Of a stretch of DNA of 64,000 bases, positions 35,094 through 43,471 are shown one piece after another. The position numbers and the translations under genes were made by a program. The stretch comes from Phycisphaerales bacterium (GTDB taxonomy: Bacteria > Planctomycetota > Phycisphaerae > UBA1845 > UTPLA1), in contig JACKHI010000001.1 in NCBI GenBank assembly GCA_020639075.1, forward strand, positions 3,658,001 to 3,722,000, read 5' to 3'. The stretch's first letter is position 1. Every line of letters begins with the position of its first letter. The notes under the pieces are model-generated. The model ran no database searches. It was given only the letters and a program-made list of their open reading frames with translations, and was not told the DNA's origin.

Positions 35094-36464
35094 CTACCCA
35101 ACCTCCTCCAAACACGCATCCAAACAATCCGCCAGGAAATCGCAGTCTGCTTCCGTAATGCACATCGGCGGCTTGATGCGCAGCGTATTTCCGTAGAGCC
35201 CGCCCTTGCCCATCAGCAGCCCGCGGTCCTTCGCCAGCTCAACAACCTGCCCCGCTTCTGCGCTCGCGGGCTCTTTCGTTTTGCGATCCTTCACGAGCTC
35301 GACGCCCAGCATGAGACCCATGCCGCGGACTTCGCCGATCATGTCGTGCTTGTCCATCAAGTCCGTCAGCTTGTCCTTCAAATATCCGCCAACTTTCGCG
35401 GCATGCTGCTGGATCTTCTCTTCGTCGATGATTTCCAGCACGCTCATTCCCTGAATCGCCGAAACGGGGTTACCACCGAACGTGTTGAAGTGCAGGCGCT
35501 GCTTCATCGTCTGCGCAATCTCCGGTCGCGTCGTGCAGGCGCCGAGCGGTGCGCCGTTTCCGATGCCCTTGGCCATCGTGACCATGTCCGGCACAACGCC
35601 CCAGTTCTGATGGCCCCAGTAGTGCGAGCCCGTCCGACCGAAGCCCGTCTGCACTTCGTCCGCGATGCACAAGCCGCCGTACTTGCGAACGATGTCGTAC
35701 ACGATGCCGTAATACTCCGGCGGCGGAACGACTGTGCCGCCAACGCCCTGGATCGGCTCCGCGATGAACGCCGCGATTTCGCCGCAGGTCTCGTAGCGAA
35801 TCAAATCTTCAACATCCCGCGCGCACTTCACGTCGCATGACGGGTACTCAAGACCATATGGGCAGCGATAGCAGTAGCCCGGCGTGGCGTTCTTGATGTT
35901 CGGCGGGCTGGGCAGCGGATACTTCCACGTGCCGACGGCCGTCAGACCGATCGTCTGGTTGCTGCCGCCGTGATAACAGTTGCGCAAACTGATCACGTCA
36001 TGCCGGCCGGTGTGCATGCGAGCCATCATGATGGCGAGCTCGTTCGCCTCGGAGCCGGAGTTGGTGAAATACGTTTGTTTGAGATTCGCGCCTTTGGGCA
36101 TGCGCTTCGCCAGCGCTTCGGCGAACTGAACGACATTCGGATGCAGGTAGATCGTCGTCGTGTGCACGAGCTTGCCGACCTGCTCGCGGATGCGCTCCGT
36201 GATCTTCGGATGGCAGTGACCCACAGAGACCGTGACAATGCCGGCGAAGGCGTCGAGGTATTGCTTGCCCGTCTCATCCCAGAGGTACTGCATGTGACCT
36301 TCGACGATGGCGATGGGGTCCTTGTAGTACGTCAGGATGCCGGGGTTCAAATACTCGCGCCGGAGTGCGAGGAGCTGCTCCTTCGACGGGCCCGAATACG
36401 GAGCGGGCTTGTGATTGCAGACGGGCAGGGAGATGCGCTTCGACGTTGTGTTGGTCGTGGTCAT
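35094..36464 (-). CDS. Class III omega-aminotransferase (AGXT2-like, beta-alanine type)
   Basis: 456 residues, PLP fold type I. Key parts: TNSGSEANELA (phosphate loop), CYHGGSNQTIGLT, IADEVQTGFGRTG (Asp that pairs with the PLP ring nitrogen), and the Schiff-base Lys in MVTMAKGIGNGAPLGA. A Cys-rich patch (GYCYRCPYGLEYPSC) is typical of the AGXT2 branch. With beta-ureidopropionase next door it likely converts beta-alanine (or 3-aminoisobutyrate) and pyruvate or glyoxylate to malonate semialdehyde (or methylmalonate semialdehyde). It lies 198 bases downstream of that gene on the same strand, the gap holding three family A palindromes. Confidence 0.88.
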   Translation of the reverse strand: MTTTNTTSKRISLPVCNHKPAPYSGPSKEQLLALRREYLNPGILTYYKDPIAIVEGHMQYLWDETGKQYLDAFAGIVTVSVGHCHPKITERIREQVGKLVHTTTIYLHPNVVQFAEALAKRMPKGANLKQTYFTNSGSEANELAIMMARMHTGRHDVISLRNCYHGGSNQTIGLTAVGTWKYPLPSPPNIKNATPGYCYRCPYGLEYPSCDVKCARDVEDLIRYETCGEIAAFIAEPIQGVGGTVVPPPEYYGIVYDIVRKYGGLCIADEVQTGFGRTGSHYWGHQNWGVVPDMVTMAKGIGNGAPLGACTTRPEIAQTMKQRLHFNTFGGNPVSAIQGMSVLEIIDEEKIQQHAAKVGGYLKDKLTDLMDKHDMIGEVRGMGLMLGVELVKDRKTKEPASAEAGQVVELAKDRGLLMGKGGLYGNTLRIKPPMCITEADCDFLADCLDACLEEVG

Positions 36465-36489
36465 GGTTGTATCTCGTTCCGACGGTCTT

Positions 36490-36508
36490 GTCGGGTCGAT
36501 GACCCGAC
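36490..36508. repeat. Family A palindrome (copy 2)
   Basis: GTCGGGTCGATGACCCGAC, a perfect inverted repeat around GAT, lies just upstream of the aminotransferase gene. Confidence 0.8.
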
Positions 36509-36524
36509 CTACGATTACTTTGGT

Positions 36525-36543
36525 GCCGGGTTGATAACCCGGC
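36525..36543. repeat. Family A palindrome (copy 3)
   Basis: GCCGGGTTGATAACCCGGC. Both arms differ from copy 2 in a compensating way, so the stem is retained. Confidence 0.75.
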
Positions 36544-36601
36544 TCTCTGACTTACATCATCTCGCATTCTGCACTGCTTGAGAGCAGTGGCACCCGCGGA
36601 T

Positions 36602-36620
36602 GTCGGGTTGATCACCCGAC
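36602..36620. repeat. Family A palindrome (copy 4)
   Basis: GTCGGGTTGATCACCCGAC lies 43 bases downstream of the beta-ureidopropionase stop. Confidence 0.78.
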
Positions 36621-36662
36621 TTACGATTGCTGTTCGCGGCGAGGACGCCGCCGCTCTGAAGG

Positions 36663-37532
36663 TCAGCCTGCCACGAGGGATTCGTATGCATCGGGCCGTC
36701 GATCGCGGAAGAACTGCCACGTGTTCCGCACCTCGCGAATCACATCCAGATTCAAATCCGCCACGACAATGTCATCGTTGCTGCGGCCGGCCTCAGCCAC
36801 GATCTTGCCGCGCGGGTCGCAGAAATAACTCTGTCCATAGAACTCACCGATGTTCCACGGCGGCTCCGTGCCGGGTCGATTGATCGCACCGACGAAGAAC
36901 TGGTTGGCCACGGCGTGCGCCGGCTGCTCCAGCTTCCACAAGTATTCACTCAACCCCGCAACAGTCGCCGACGGGTTGAAGACGATCTCGGCGCCGTTCA
37001 ATCCAAGTGCCCGCGCGCCCTCCGGAAAGTGGCGATCGTAACAGATGTACACGGCGACTTTGCCGACGGCCGTTTCGAAGACCGGATAACCCAGGTTGCC
37101 CGGGCGGAAGTAGAACTTCTCCCAGAAGCCGGGGGCGCAATGCGGAATGTGCGTCTTGCGATACTTTCCGAGGTATGTGCCGTCGGCATCGATGACGCTG
37201 GCCGTGTTGTAGTAGACCCCCGTGATGTCTTCTTCATAGACCGGGACGACGAGGACCATGTGGTGCTTCTTCGCGAGTTCGCACATGAGCTGCGTCGTCG
37301 GTCCCTCCGGAATGCGCTCCGTGAGGGAGTACCATTTCGCATCCTGTTCGGCGCAGAAGTACGGGCCGTAGAAGAGCTCCTGCAGACAGCAGACTTGCAC
37401 ACCTTTGCCGGCGGCCTGTTCGATCATGGCGACATGCTTGTCGATCATGGACTTCTTGATTTTTTCGATCGGGGATGTCGACGGCTCGGAGAGCGTCGCC
37501 TGGATGAGACCACCTCGGACGATTCGGGGCAT
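36663..37532 (-). CDS. Beta-ureidopropionase / N-carbamoyl amidase (nitrilase superfamily)
   Basis: 289 residues. The nitrilase triad is complete: Glu in LQELFYGPYF, Lys in YRKTHIPH and Cys in YICYDRHFPEG. The PHCAPGFWEKFYFRPGN stretch is typical of N-carbamoyl-beta-alanine and N-carbamoylputrescine amidases. The pyrimidine-pathway neighbours favour release of beta-alanine (or 3-aminoisobutyrate) from the carbamoyl form, with CO2 and ammonia. A strong AAAGGAG precedes ATG 37532 by seven bases. It is divergent from mmsA, so the 238-base gap between them holds promoters for both. Confidence 0.88.
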   Translation of the reverse strand: MPRIVRGGLIQATLSEPSTSPIEKIKKSMIDKHVAMIEQAAGKGVQVCCLQELFYGPYFCAEQDAKWYSLTERIPEGPTTQLMCELAKKHHMVLVVPVYEEDITGVYYNTASVIDADGTYLGKYRKTHIPHCAPGFWEKFYFRPGNLGYPVFETAVGKVAVYICYDRHFPEGARALGLNGAEIVFNPSATVAGLSEYLWKLEQPAHAVANQFFVGAINRPGTEPPWNIGEFYGQSYFCDPRGKIVAEAGRSNDDIVVADLNLDVIREVRNTWQFFRDRRPDAYESLVAG

Positions 37533-37770
37533 GGGGATTCTCCTTTGGACCTGTTTCTGACGGGTGTTAGCGTACCTACTCGGATGCCGAATCGCAATCG
37601 TCGCGTGGTCAACGGGGGCGCCCTGCTTGCCCTCGAAAGGACGCCCGGGCGCTGACGGCTGCGTGTCGCGGCGGGGGCGCCGCGGCTCTGACTGCAGGGT
37701 ATAGACAATTGGCGAAGTACGCGAAATGGTATTATCTTGGTCGAATTCGAAAGAAAAAAGGAGCGGCCAT

Positions 37771-39285
37771 ATGCCAGCGACAGCGGAACGAAGTCAGTGT
37801 TTGATCGGCGGAAAGTGGGTGGATGTGGATGCGGCGCGCTATGCCGACGTGTGGAACCCTTCCACCGGCGAGACGATTTCGCAGACGCCGATGTGCTCGG
37901 CGGCGGACGTCGATCGTGCCGTTCAGTCGGCGCTCAGAGTCTTTCCCGCGTGGCGCGAGACGCCGATCGTGGACCGGGCGCGGATCATGTTCAAATTCCA
38001 TTCGCTGCTGCTGGCGCATTCGGACGAAATCGCTCGGATCGTCTCGCTGGAGCACGGCAAGACATTCAGCGAGTCGAAGGCGAGCGTGACGCGCGGCATC
38101 GAGATGGTGGAGTATGCGTGCAGCCTGCCCGCGCTGATCTATGGCGACGTGATGCACAATATCGCCTCAGGCGTCGACAGCGAGACGATTCGCTATCCGC
38201 TCGGCGTCGTCGCCGGAATCACGCCGTTCAATTTCCCCGCGATGGTGCCTCTGTGGATGTATCCGATGGCGATCACGTGCGGGAATTGTTTCATTCTGAA
38301 GCCGTCGCCGCGCGTGCCGTTGTCGTCGATTCGGATCGCGGAACTCCTCGTCGAAGCGGGATTGCCGGAAGGCGTCTTCTCAGTCGTGCACGGTGACAAG
38401 GAATGCGTCGATGCGATTCTGACGCATCCGGACATCCGCGCTGTGTCGTTCGTCGGCTCGACGCAGGTCGCGAAGTACATCTACCAGACGGGGACGGCCA
38501 ACGGGAAGCGCGTGCAGGCGGCCGGCGGCGCCAAGAACCACATCATCGTGATGCCCGATGCCGAGATGTCGCCGGCCGTCACGGGTCTGCTGCACTCCGC
38601 ATTCGGTTGCTCGGGCGAGCGCTGCATGGCCGGGAGCCTGGCCGTCGCTGTCGGCGATCGAGGTGACGAAGTCGTCGATCGGCTGTGCGACGCGGCGAAC
38701 AAAATCGTCGTCGGTCGCACGGATACGCGCGATGACGTGACGATGGGACCCGTGATCAGCAAGCAGCACGCTGACAATATTCAAAAACACATCGATACGG
38801 CGGAGAAGGAAGGCGCGCGGATCGCGGTTGATGGTCGCGGCGTGGCGCCGTCCGATGCGCCGGGCGGGTTCTTCGTCGGACCGACAGTCGTGGACCAAGT
38901 GACGCCGAAGATGCGGATTTCGCGCGACGAAGTGTTCGGTCCCGTGCTGTCCGTCGCCCGGGCGAAGACGCTGGAGGATGCAATCGAGCTGGGGAACCAG
39001 TGTCCGTATGGCAACGGTGCAGTGATCTTCACCCAGTCGGGCCGCGCGGCCCGGGAGTTCAAGCATCGGTTCAACGCGGGGATGATCGGCATCAACGTGG
39101 GTGTGCCGGCGCCCATGGCGTGGTTCCCGTTCACGGGTTGGAACCAGTCGTTCTTCGGGGATCTGCATATTCAGGGCAAGGAAGGGATGCAGTTCTACAC
39201 GCAGCAGCGGATGATCATGACGCGCTGGTTCGAGCCGGAACACGTGGATCGTCATGATCCCGTCTGGCGGCCGGGGCACAAGTAA
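37771..39285 (+). CDS. mmsA: Methylmalonate/malonate-semialdehyde dehydrogenase (CoA-acylating)
   Basis: 504 residues, aldehyde dehydrogenase superfamily. The catalytic Cys lies in GCSGERCMAGS; GAKNHIIVMPDA and FVGSTQVAKYIYQTG match MmsA/IolA. NGAVIFTQSGRAAREF and GMIGINVGVPAPMAWFPFTG are characteristic of the CoA-acylating branch. It converts malonate semialdehyde to acetyl-CoA, or methylmalonate semialdehyde to propionyl-CoA, with CoA and NAD. It is the last step after the aminotransferase. ATG 37771 has AAGGAG seven bases upstream; the longer frame from 37726 is not needed. Confidence 0.93.
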   Translation: MPATAERSQCLIGGKWVDVDAARYADVWNPSTGETISQTPMCSAADVDRAVQSALRVFPAWRETPIVDRARIMFKFHSLLLAHSDEIARIVSLEHGKTFSESKASVTRGIEMVEYACSLPALIYGDVMHNIASGVDSETIRYPLGVVAGITPFNFPAMVPLWMYPMAITCGNCFILKPSPRVPLSSIRIAELLVEAGLPEGVFSVVHGDKECVDAILTHPDIRAVSFVGSTQVAKYIYQTGTANGKRVQAAGGAKNHIIVMPDAEMSPAVTGLLHSAFGCSGERCMAGSLAVAVGDRGDEVVDRLCDAANKIVVGRTDTRDDVTMGPVISKQHADNIQKHIDTAEKEGARIAVDGRGVAPSDAPGGFFVGPTVVDQVTPKMRISRDEVFGPVLSVARAKTLEDAIELGNQCPYGNGAVIFTQSGRAAREFKHRFNAGMIGINVGVPAPMAWFPFTGWNQSFFGDLHIQGKEGMQFYTQQRMIMTRWFEPEHVDRHDPVWRPGHK

Positions 39286-39343
39286 TCGTCAACGGTTGCG
39301 TTTTCAACTTCGGCCGGGTCGATTAGGCTTCCAATCCGTCTTT

Positions 39344-39362
39344 GTCGGGTCGATGACCCGAC
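39344..39362. repeat. Family A palindrome (copy 5)
   Basis: GTCGGGTCGATGACCCGAC, identical to copy 2, lies between mmsA and the tRNA-binding protein gene. A half-copy (CGGCCGGGTCGATTAGGC) lies near 39311. Confidence 0.8.
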
Positions 39363-39395
39363 CTACTGAATCCTGAATGAATGCGGAGACATCCG

Positions 39396-39740
39396 ATGAG
39401 TGATGCGCCGGAACAGATTGTGTTTGACGACTTCGCGAAGATCGACCTGCGGGTCGCGAAGGTGCTGGAGGCGAAGGCGCATCCGGATGCGGACAAGCTG
39501 CTGGTGTTGCAGATCGACCTGGGCGATGAGCAGCGCCAGCTCGTGGCCGGGATCAAGGCGCACTACACGCCCGAGTCGCTGGTCGGCAAGTTGATCGTCG
39601 TCGTGAAGAACCTCAAGCCCCGGAAGATGCGCGGCGAGGAGAGCCAGGGCATGTTGCTGGCGGCGTCGGACGATGAGAAGGCGCAGGTCGTGCTCGTCTC
39701 ACCGGAGATGGATATCGCGCCCGGCGCGCGAGTCGGCTGA
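39396..39740 (+). CDS. Stand-alone tRNA-binding domain (MetG C-terminal/CsaA-like)
   Basis: 114 residues from ATG 39396 with GGAG eight bases upstream. The entire protein is one OB-fold: FDDFAKIDLRVAKVLEAKAH, DKLLVLQIDLG, QLVAGI, IVVVKNLKPRKMRGEESQGM and LLAA match the C-terminal EMAP-like domain of methionyl-tRNA synthetase. It probably works as a dimeric trans-acting tRNA-binding factor, either a separate MetRS C-domain or a CsaA-like protein. The catalytic MetRS is not in the window. Confidence 0.88.
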   Translation: MSDAPEQIVFDDFAKIDLRVAKVLEAKAHPDADKLLVLQIDLGDEQRQLVAGIKAHYTPESLVGKLIVVVKNLKPRKMRGEESQGMLLAASDDEKAQVVLVSPEMDIAPGARVG

Positions 39741-39883
39741 CGTTTCGCCGCCCCCCTCCCCGTCCGAGCCCGGCCCAACATGGCCAGGATCCGTCGCTGG
39801 CGCCCGCCGACGCTTCCGATTTTCCGTTCCCGGCTCGTCATCCCTGACGCCGCCTGTTGCGTTGGCATGTAGAATCGTCGCTC

Positions 39884-42800
39884 ATGTTCAAACGCCGACC
39901 GCAACTATCGGGTTTCCTCGTCGGCTTCATCGTGACGGCGATCGCGACATTCATCTGCTTTCGGGTCTTTGATGCGAAGCTTCAGGTGGATCGGGACGTC
40001 TATGACGTTCGCGTTCGTGAATTCAACACGATCGAAGCGGACGATCGCATCGTTCACGTCGATATCGACGACAGCGCCGTCGATGAAGTCGGTCGCTGGC
40101 CGTGGAGGCGAGAGCGAATTGCCGACCTTTTGAGCGTCATCAACGAGCTCGGCGCGAAGTACATCCTCGTCGATCTTCTCATCAGCGAGCAGGAACTCCC
40201 CTACTACGACGACCCGCGACTCGACCCGGATCGTGACATCGATCCGGACATGCAGTTCATCGGCGACACAGATTCTTCCATTGTGATGGCGGATCAGGAC
40301 CTGGCGAGAGTTGTTCACGATGCGGGCAACGTCATCATGGCCGTGCAGATGGATGCGCGATCGCCGGGCGGACAGCGATCAATCGAGGAGCGACTTGCGT
40401 CGCTGCTTGGACAGACGCCGGATATTTCAGAGTCGGACGCGATGACGGCGCTGAGCCTCGAAGATCGCTCGGAGGAACATCGCGCATTTCGAGAAGCGTG
40501 GTTGCGATTTCGCGTCGCGCGGGCGTTGTCCGCGGACTTCACGCTGGATGCCCAGGCGTTGGCGAAAGTCATCGGCGCGGATCATCGGGATGTCGAACGA
40601 ATCATCGCCGGCGCGAAGCGGGAGGCGGCGGGCGTCTGGATCAAGCGACTGTTCGATTCGAATCCCGCGCTGACGCTCGCGGACGCGCGCGAGGCGATCT
40701 TCGGCAGCCGTGCCGCGCGAATGCACTCGGATGATCAGGACATTCGAAAGGCGTACCGAGCGTACCTCGGGCTGCAGGATGTTTCGCGGAAACTCGTGAC
40801 GCCGCGCCAGATCGATGCGAACGATCTCTATTCGGCGGATTCAATCGTCCCCGTCCTGCATCCGATCGGTGAGGCGGCGCTGGATGTTGCGGCAGTGAAC
40901 TTTTCCGCGGATCCGGACGGTATCGTTCGGCGCGTTCCGCCGCTGATCGCCTATCACGGCAGCGTGGCAATGCATATGGGAGTCGCCGGCGCTGCGCATA
41001 TCCTGGGCCTGGATGCGGCGAAAGCGACGCTGCCTTCGAGCCGCCTGATGTTGATCCCGAAGAAGGACGGAAGCGGCGACGTCGAAGTGCCGCTGGACGG
41101 CGCCGGAAACATGATCATCCCGTGGACGCGCACGGCGACGCGTTGGCGGGAAGGTGAGGACTTTACGCACCTGTCCGCGGCGGCGCTGATCGAGATCGTC
41201 GATAACCGGCAGGCGATTGAGGACAACGATACGCGACTTCTGTATGAGTGGGCCGAGGTCGTGAAGTCGATTGCTCCCCCGACCGAGGTGACGAACACCG
41301 AGACGGGAGAGACGACAAAGCAGTACCCCGATGATCAGTATCGCGAGAATGTCCGTGAGTTGTTCGAGAAGCGCGTCGCATTACGGAGCGCAAACGGCCC
41401 GGATGCATCGGCGCTGCAGGCGGCGATCGACAACCTGGAGACGGCGATCGATCGGAAGCAGAAGGACGCGGCGGGCGCCGTACGACTTTATGCGTCGCAG
41501 ATCAAGGATGTGACGGAGGCCCAGTTGGCCGCGGACGAAGGCGCTCGGGCGACTGTCGAGCGCATCCGTCGCGGAATGGGCGCCCTGGATGGGACAATAC
41601 CGCGGCTGATCGAATCAAACGCGCGGATCGCGAAGGACATCGAATCGCTCATCGCGCGATTGCGACCGGCGATTCGCGAGAAGTTCGTCTTCGTGGGGTT
41701 TGCCGCGACAGCGCAGGGCGACATTGTGTCGACGCCCATCGACGCGCGGACGAACGGCGTGATGTGTCATGCGAACGTGATGAATGCGTTCTTGCAGAAC
41801 CGATTCATCACACCGGCGCCGGAATGGTGGGAATGGCCGGCATGTCTGCTCGCAGGTGCGATCGTCGGCTGGTGGACGGCGCATCGATCGCCGCGGTTCG
41901 CACTGACGTCGACGCTGGCGCTCTTGGCGGGTGTGACGGCGATCGGCTGCGTCGTCATCTTTCAGAGGTACGATGACTGGTACGCGTTGATGCCGTTTGC
42001 AATTGTGCTGCTATTCTGCTGGTCGGCCGTGACGCTTTTCCGGCAGTTGACGGCGGAGCGGGACAAACGCGTGTTCCGGGCGCAGTTGTCGCAGTACACG
42101 TCGCCGGCCATCGCGGCGCGGATTGCCGAAAGCCCCGAGGCGGCCGAGGCGTTCAAGAAGGTGCAGACGCGCGACATGACGTGCTACTTCAGCGATTTGG
42201 CGGGCTTCACGACGATCAGCGAACGCGAAGATGCCGAACTCGTGCAGCACGTGTTGAATGTCTATCTCGAACGGATGAGCCGGGCGATCTGGGAGCATCG
42301 CGGCCTGATCAACAAATTCATGGGCGACGGCATCATGGCGATCTTCAATCCGTCGGTCGATCCGCTGGAGGACCACGCGCGCGTCGCGTGTGAGACAGCG
42401 CTGGACACGCTGAGTGAATTGGAATCACTCAGGCGGGAGATGCAGTCGGATCCGGCGTCCACGATTTTCCAGCAGTTGGAGCTGCGCATCGGCCTGGCCG
42501 TCGGAGACTGCAAGAATGGAGACATGGGCTCCGAACTCAAGGCCGACTACACAGTCATCGGCGACGTCGTGAACTTAGCGGCGCGATTGGAGCCGGCGAA
42601 CAAGGTGTTCGGCACGCGAATCATGATATCGGGGCCGCTGTACGATCGCGTAGCGGACGACTTCGACGTGCGCTACCTGGCGGAGTTGCAGGTCAAGGGG
42701 AAGAAGAACACAGTGCCCGTGTATGAGTTGATCGGTCGCGCGGGAACCATGAGCGATGACCAGCGCGCGTACGTCGATCGCTTCGAAGCGGGCGTGGCGT

Positions 42801-42967
42801 TGTACAAGCAGCGCAAGTGGGACGAGTGCATCGTCCACTTCACACGCATGCTGGCGCGACGACCGGACGATCTCGGCGCCGGTCGCTACATCGACGCATG
42901 CCAGGAGATGAAGGCATTTGCACCGGATGACGACTGGGCCGGCGCGCTCGAGTTGAAAGAGAAGTAG
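39884..42967 (+). CDS. CHASE2-domain adenylate cyclase
   Basis: 1027 residues. One membrane helix (GFLVGFIVTAIATFICF) precedes a large CHASE2 sensor region (VHVDIDDSAVDEVGRWPWRR, then KYILVDLLI; VRRVPPLIAYHG; FVFVGFAATAQGDIVSTPID) of about 600 residues. It includes an unusually long helical insert with charged coiled-coil sequence (residues about 440-590). Three membrane helices follow at about 655-740. The class III cyclase domain has CYFSDLAGFTTISE and KFMGDGIMAIF (metal Asp residues, with Lys for adenine), and DYTVIGDVVNLAARLE. A short TPR-like tail closes it. It would make cAMP in response to an external signal. Confidence 0.9.
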   Translation: MFKRRPQLSGFLVGFIVTAIATFICFRVFDAKLQVDRDVYDVRVREFNTIEADDRIVHVDIDDSAVDEVGRWPWRRERIADLLSVINELGAKYILVDLLISEQELPYYDDPRLDPDRDIDPDMQFIGDTDSSIVMADQDLARVVHDAGNVIMAVQMDARSPGGQRSIEERLASLLGQTPDISESDAMTALSLEDRSEEHRAFREAWLRFRVARALSADFTLDAQALAKVIGADHRDVERIIAGAKREAAGVWIKRLFDSNPALTLADAREAIFGSRAARMHSDDQDIRKAYRAYLGLQDVSRKLVTPRQIDANDLYSADSIVPVLHPIGEAALDVAAVNFSADPDGIVRRVPPLIAYHGSVAMHMGVAGAAHILGLDAAKATLPSSRLMLIPKKDGSGDVEVPLDGAGNMIIPWTRTATRWREGEDFTHLSAAALIEIVDNRQAIEDNDTRLLYEWAEVVKSIAPPTEVTNTETGETTKQYPDDQYRENVRELFEKRVALRSANGPDASALQAAIDNLETAIDRKQKDAAGAVRLYASQIKDVTEAQLAADEGARATVERIRRGMGALDGTIPRLIESNARIAKDIESLIARLRPAIREKFVFVGFAATAQGDIVSTPIDARTNGVMCHANVMNAFLQNRFITPAPEWWEWPACLLAGAIVGWWTAHRSPRFALTSTLALLAGVTAIGCVVIFQRYDDWYALMPFAIVLLFCWSAVTLFRQLTAERDKRVFRAQLSQYTSPAIAARIAESPEAAEAFKKVQTRDMTCYFSDLAGFTTISEREDAELVQHVLNVYLERMSRAIWEHRGLINKFMGDGIMAIFNPSVDPLEDHARVACETALDTLSELESLRREMQSDPASTIFQQLELRIGLAVGDCKNGDMGSELKADYTVIGDVVNLAARLEPANKVFGTRIMISGPLYDRVADDFDVRYLAELQVKGKKNTVPVYELIGRAGTMSDDQRAYVDRFEAGVALYKQRKWDECIVHFTRMLARRPDDLGAGRYIDACQEMKAFAPDDDWAGALELKEK

Positions 42968-43110
42968 GTCGGGTGGCCCATCCCTTCAGGGATGAGGTCG
43001 CGACGTTGAGGCAGGCTTGCAACGAACCGACTTGACATGCACCTACAGCAATAAGCGGCCGCGCGCGATGCTATCGTCGCGCCCCCACCGCTGAAGCGGT
43101 GGGCCACCCT
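42966..43110. repeat. Family B composite repeat 1 (two inverted arms)
   Basis: Left arm GGTCGGGTGGCCCATCCCTTC (42967 on), with AGGGATGAGGTCGCGACGTTGAGG; right arm, inverted, ATCGTCGCGCCCCCACCGC with TGAAGCGGTGGGCCACCC ending at 43110. The arms lie about 70 bases apart and could form one large cruciform. The same arrangement recurs at 45704. Confidence 0.75.
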
Positions 43111-43127
43111 GCCTCTCAATTGCCGCC

Positions 43128-43256
43128 TGCACGCTGAAAGCGTGCGATATGTTAGCCCAGGGCAAGTGCAGCCCGCGAAGCGGGCAAACGCAGCCCTGGG
43201 TCCCGGACCAACCCCCGAATCAAGCACTGAAAGTGCGAAATAAACGCCTGGGCCAA
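43128..43256. repeat. Planctomycete-style intergenic repeat cluster
   Basis: Several short inverted repeats: GCACGCTGAAAGCGTGC, CCCGCGAAGCGGG, GCACTGAAAGTGC and AGCCCAGGGC...GCAGCCCTGGG. They fill the gap before the IS element; there is no coding potential. Confidence 0.65.
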
Positions 43257-43291
43257 GTGGCCCACCCTTTCAAAGGGTGGCGTCACGACGA
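43257..43291. repeat. Family B repeat, single arm
   Basis: GTGGCCCACCCTTTCAAAGG, then GTGGCGTCACGACGAT; matches the left arm of the 45704 copy. It lies 71 bases from the IS element. Confidence 0.7.
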
Positions 43292-43401
43292 TAAGCCTAG
43301 CGCGCAGCATGAAAATCTCGTGCACACTCTAATCACCAACGGATCGGCTCCCGACCACTAACCCGGATATTTCATCAAGATCGGCTGAAAGGCGCATAGA
43401 G

Positions 43402-43466
43402 AAGGCCTCTTTGCTCTGTAGACTGGGTGTTTGTCTAGAACATTCAGCACAAAGCAAGGAGGCCTT
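43402..43466 (+). promoter_or_regulatory. Hairpin covering the transposase ribosome-binding site
   Basis: AAGGCCTCTTTGCT (43402-43415) pairs with AGCAAGGAGGCCTT (43453-43466), 13 of 14 positions. The 3' arm contains the AAGGAGG Shine-Dalgarno. Transcripts entering from outside would fold and block translation; a promoter inside the loop would escape it. Confidence 0.65.
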
Positions 43467-43471
43467 TTGTG

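Noticed and set aside
42968..43361. CRISPR-like array in the repeat-rich gap
   Set aside because: Repeats are of unequal length, inverted, not regularly spaced, and no cas gene is present.
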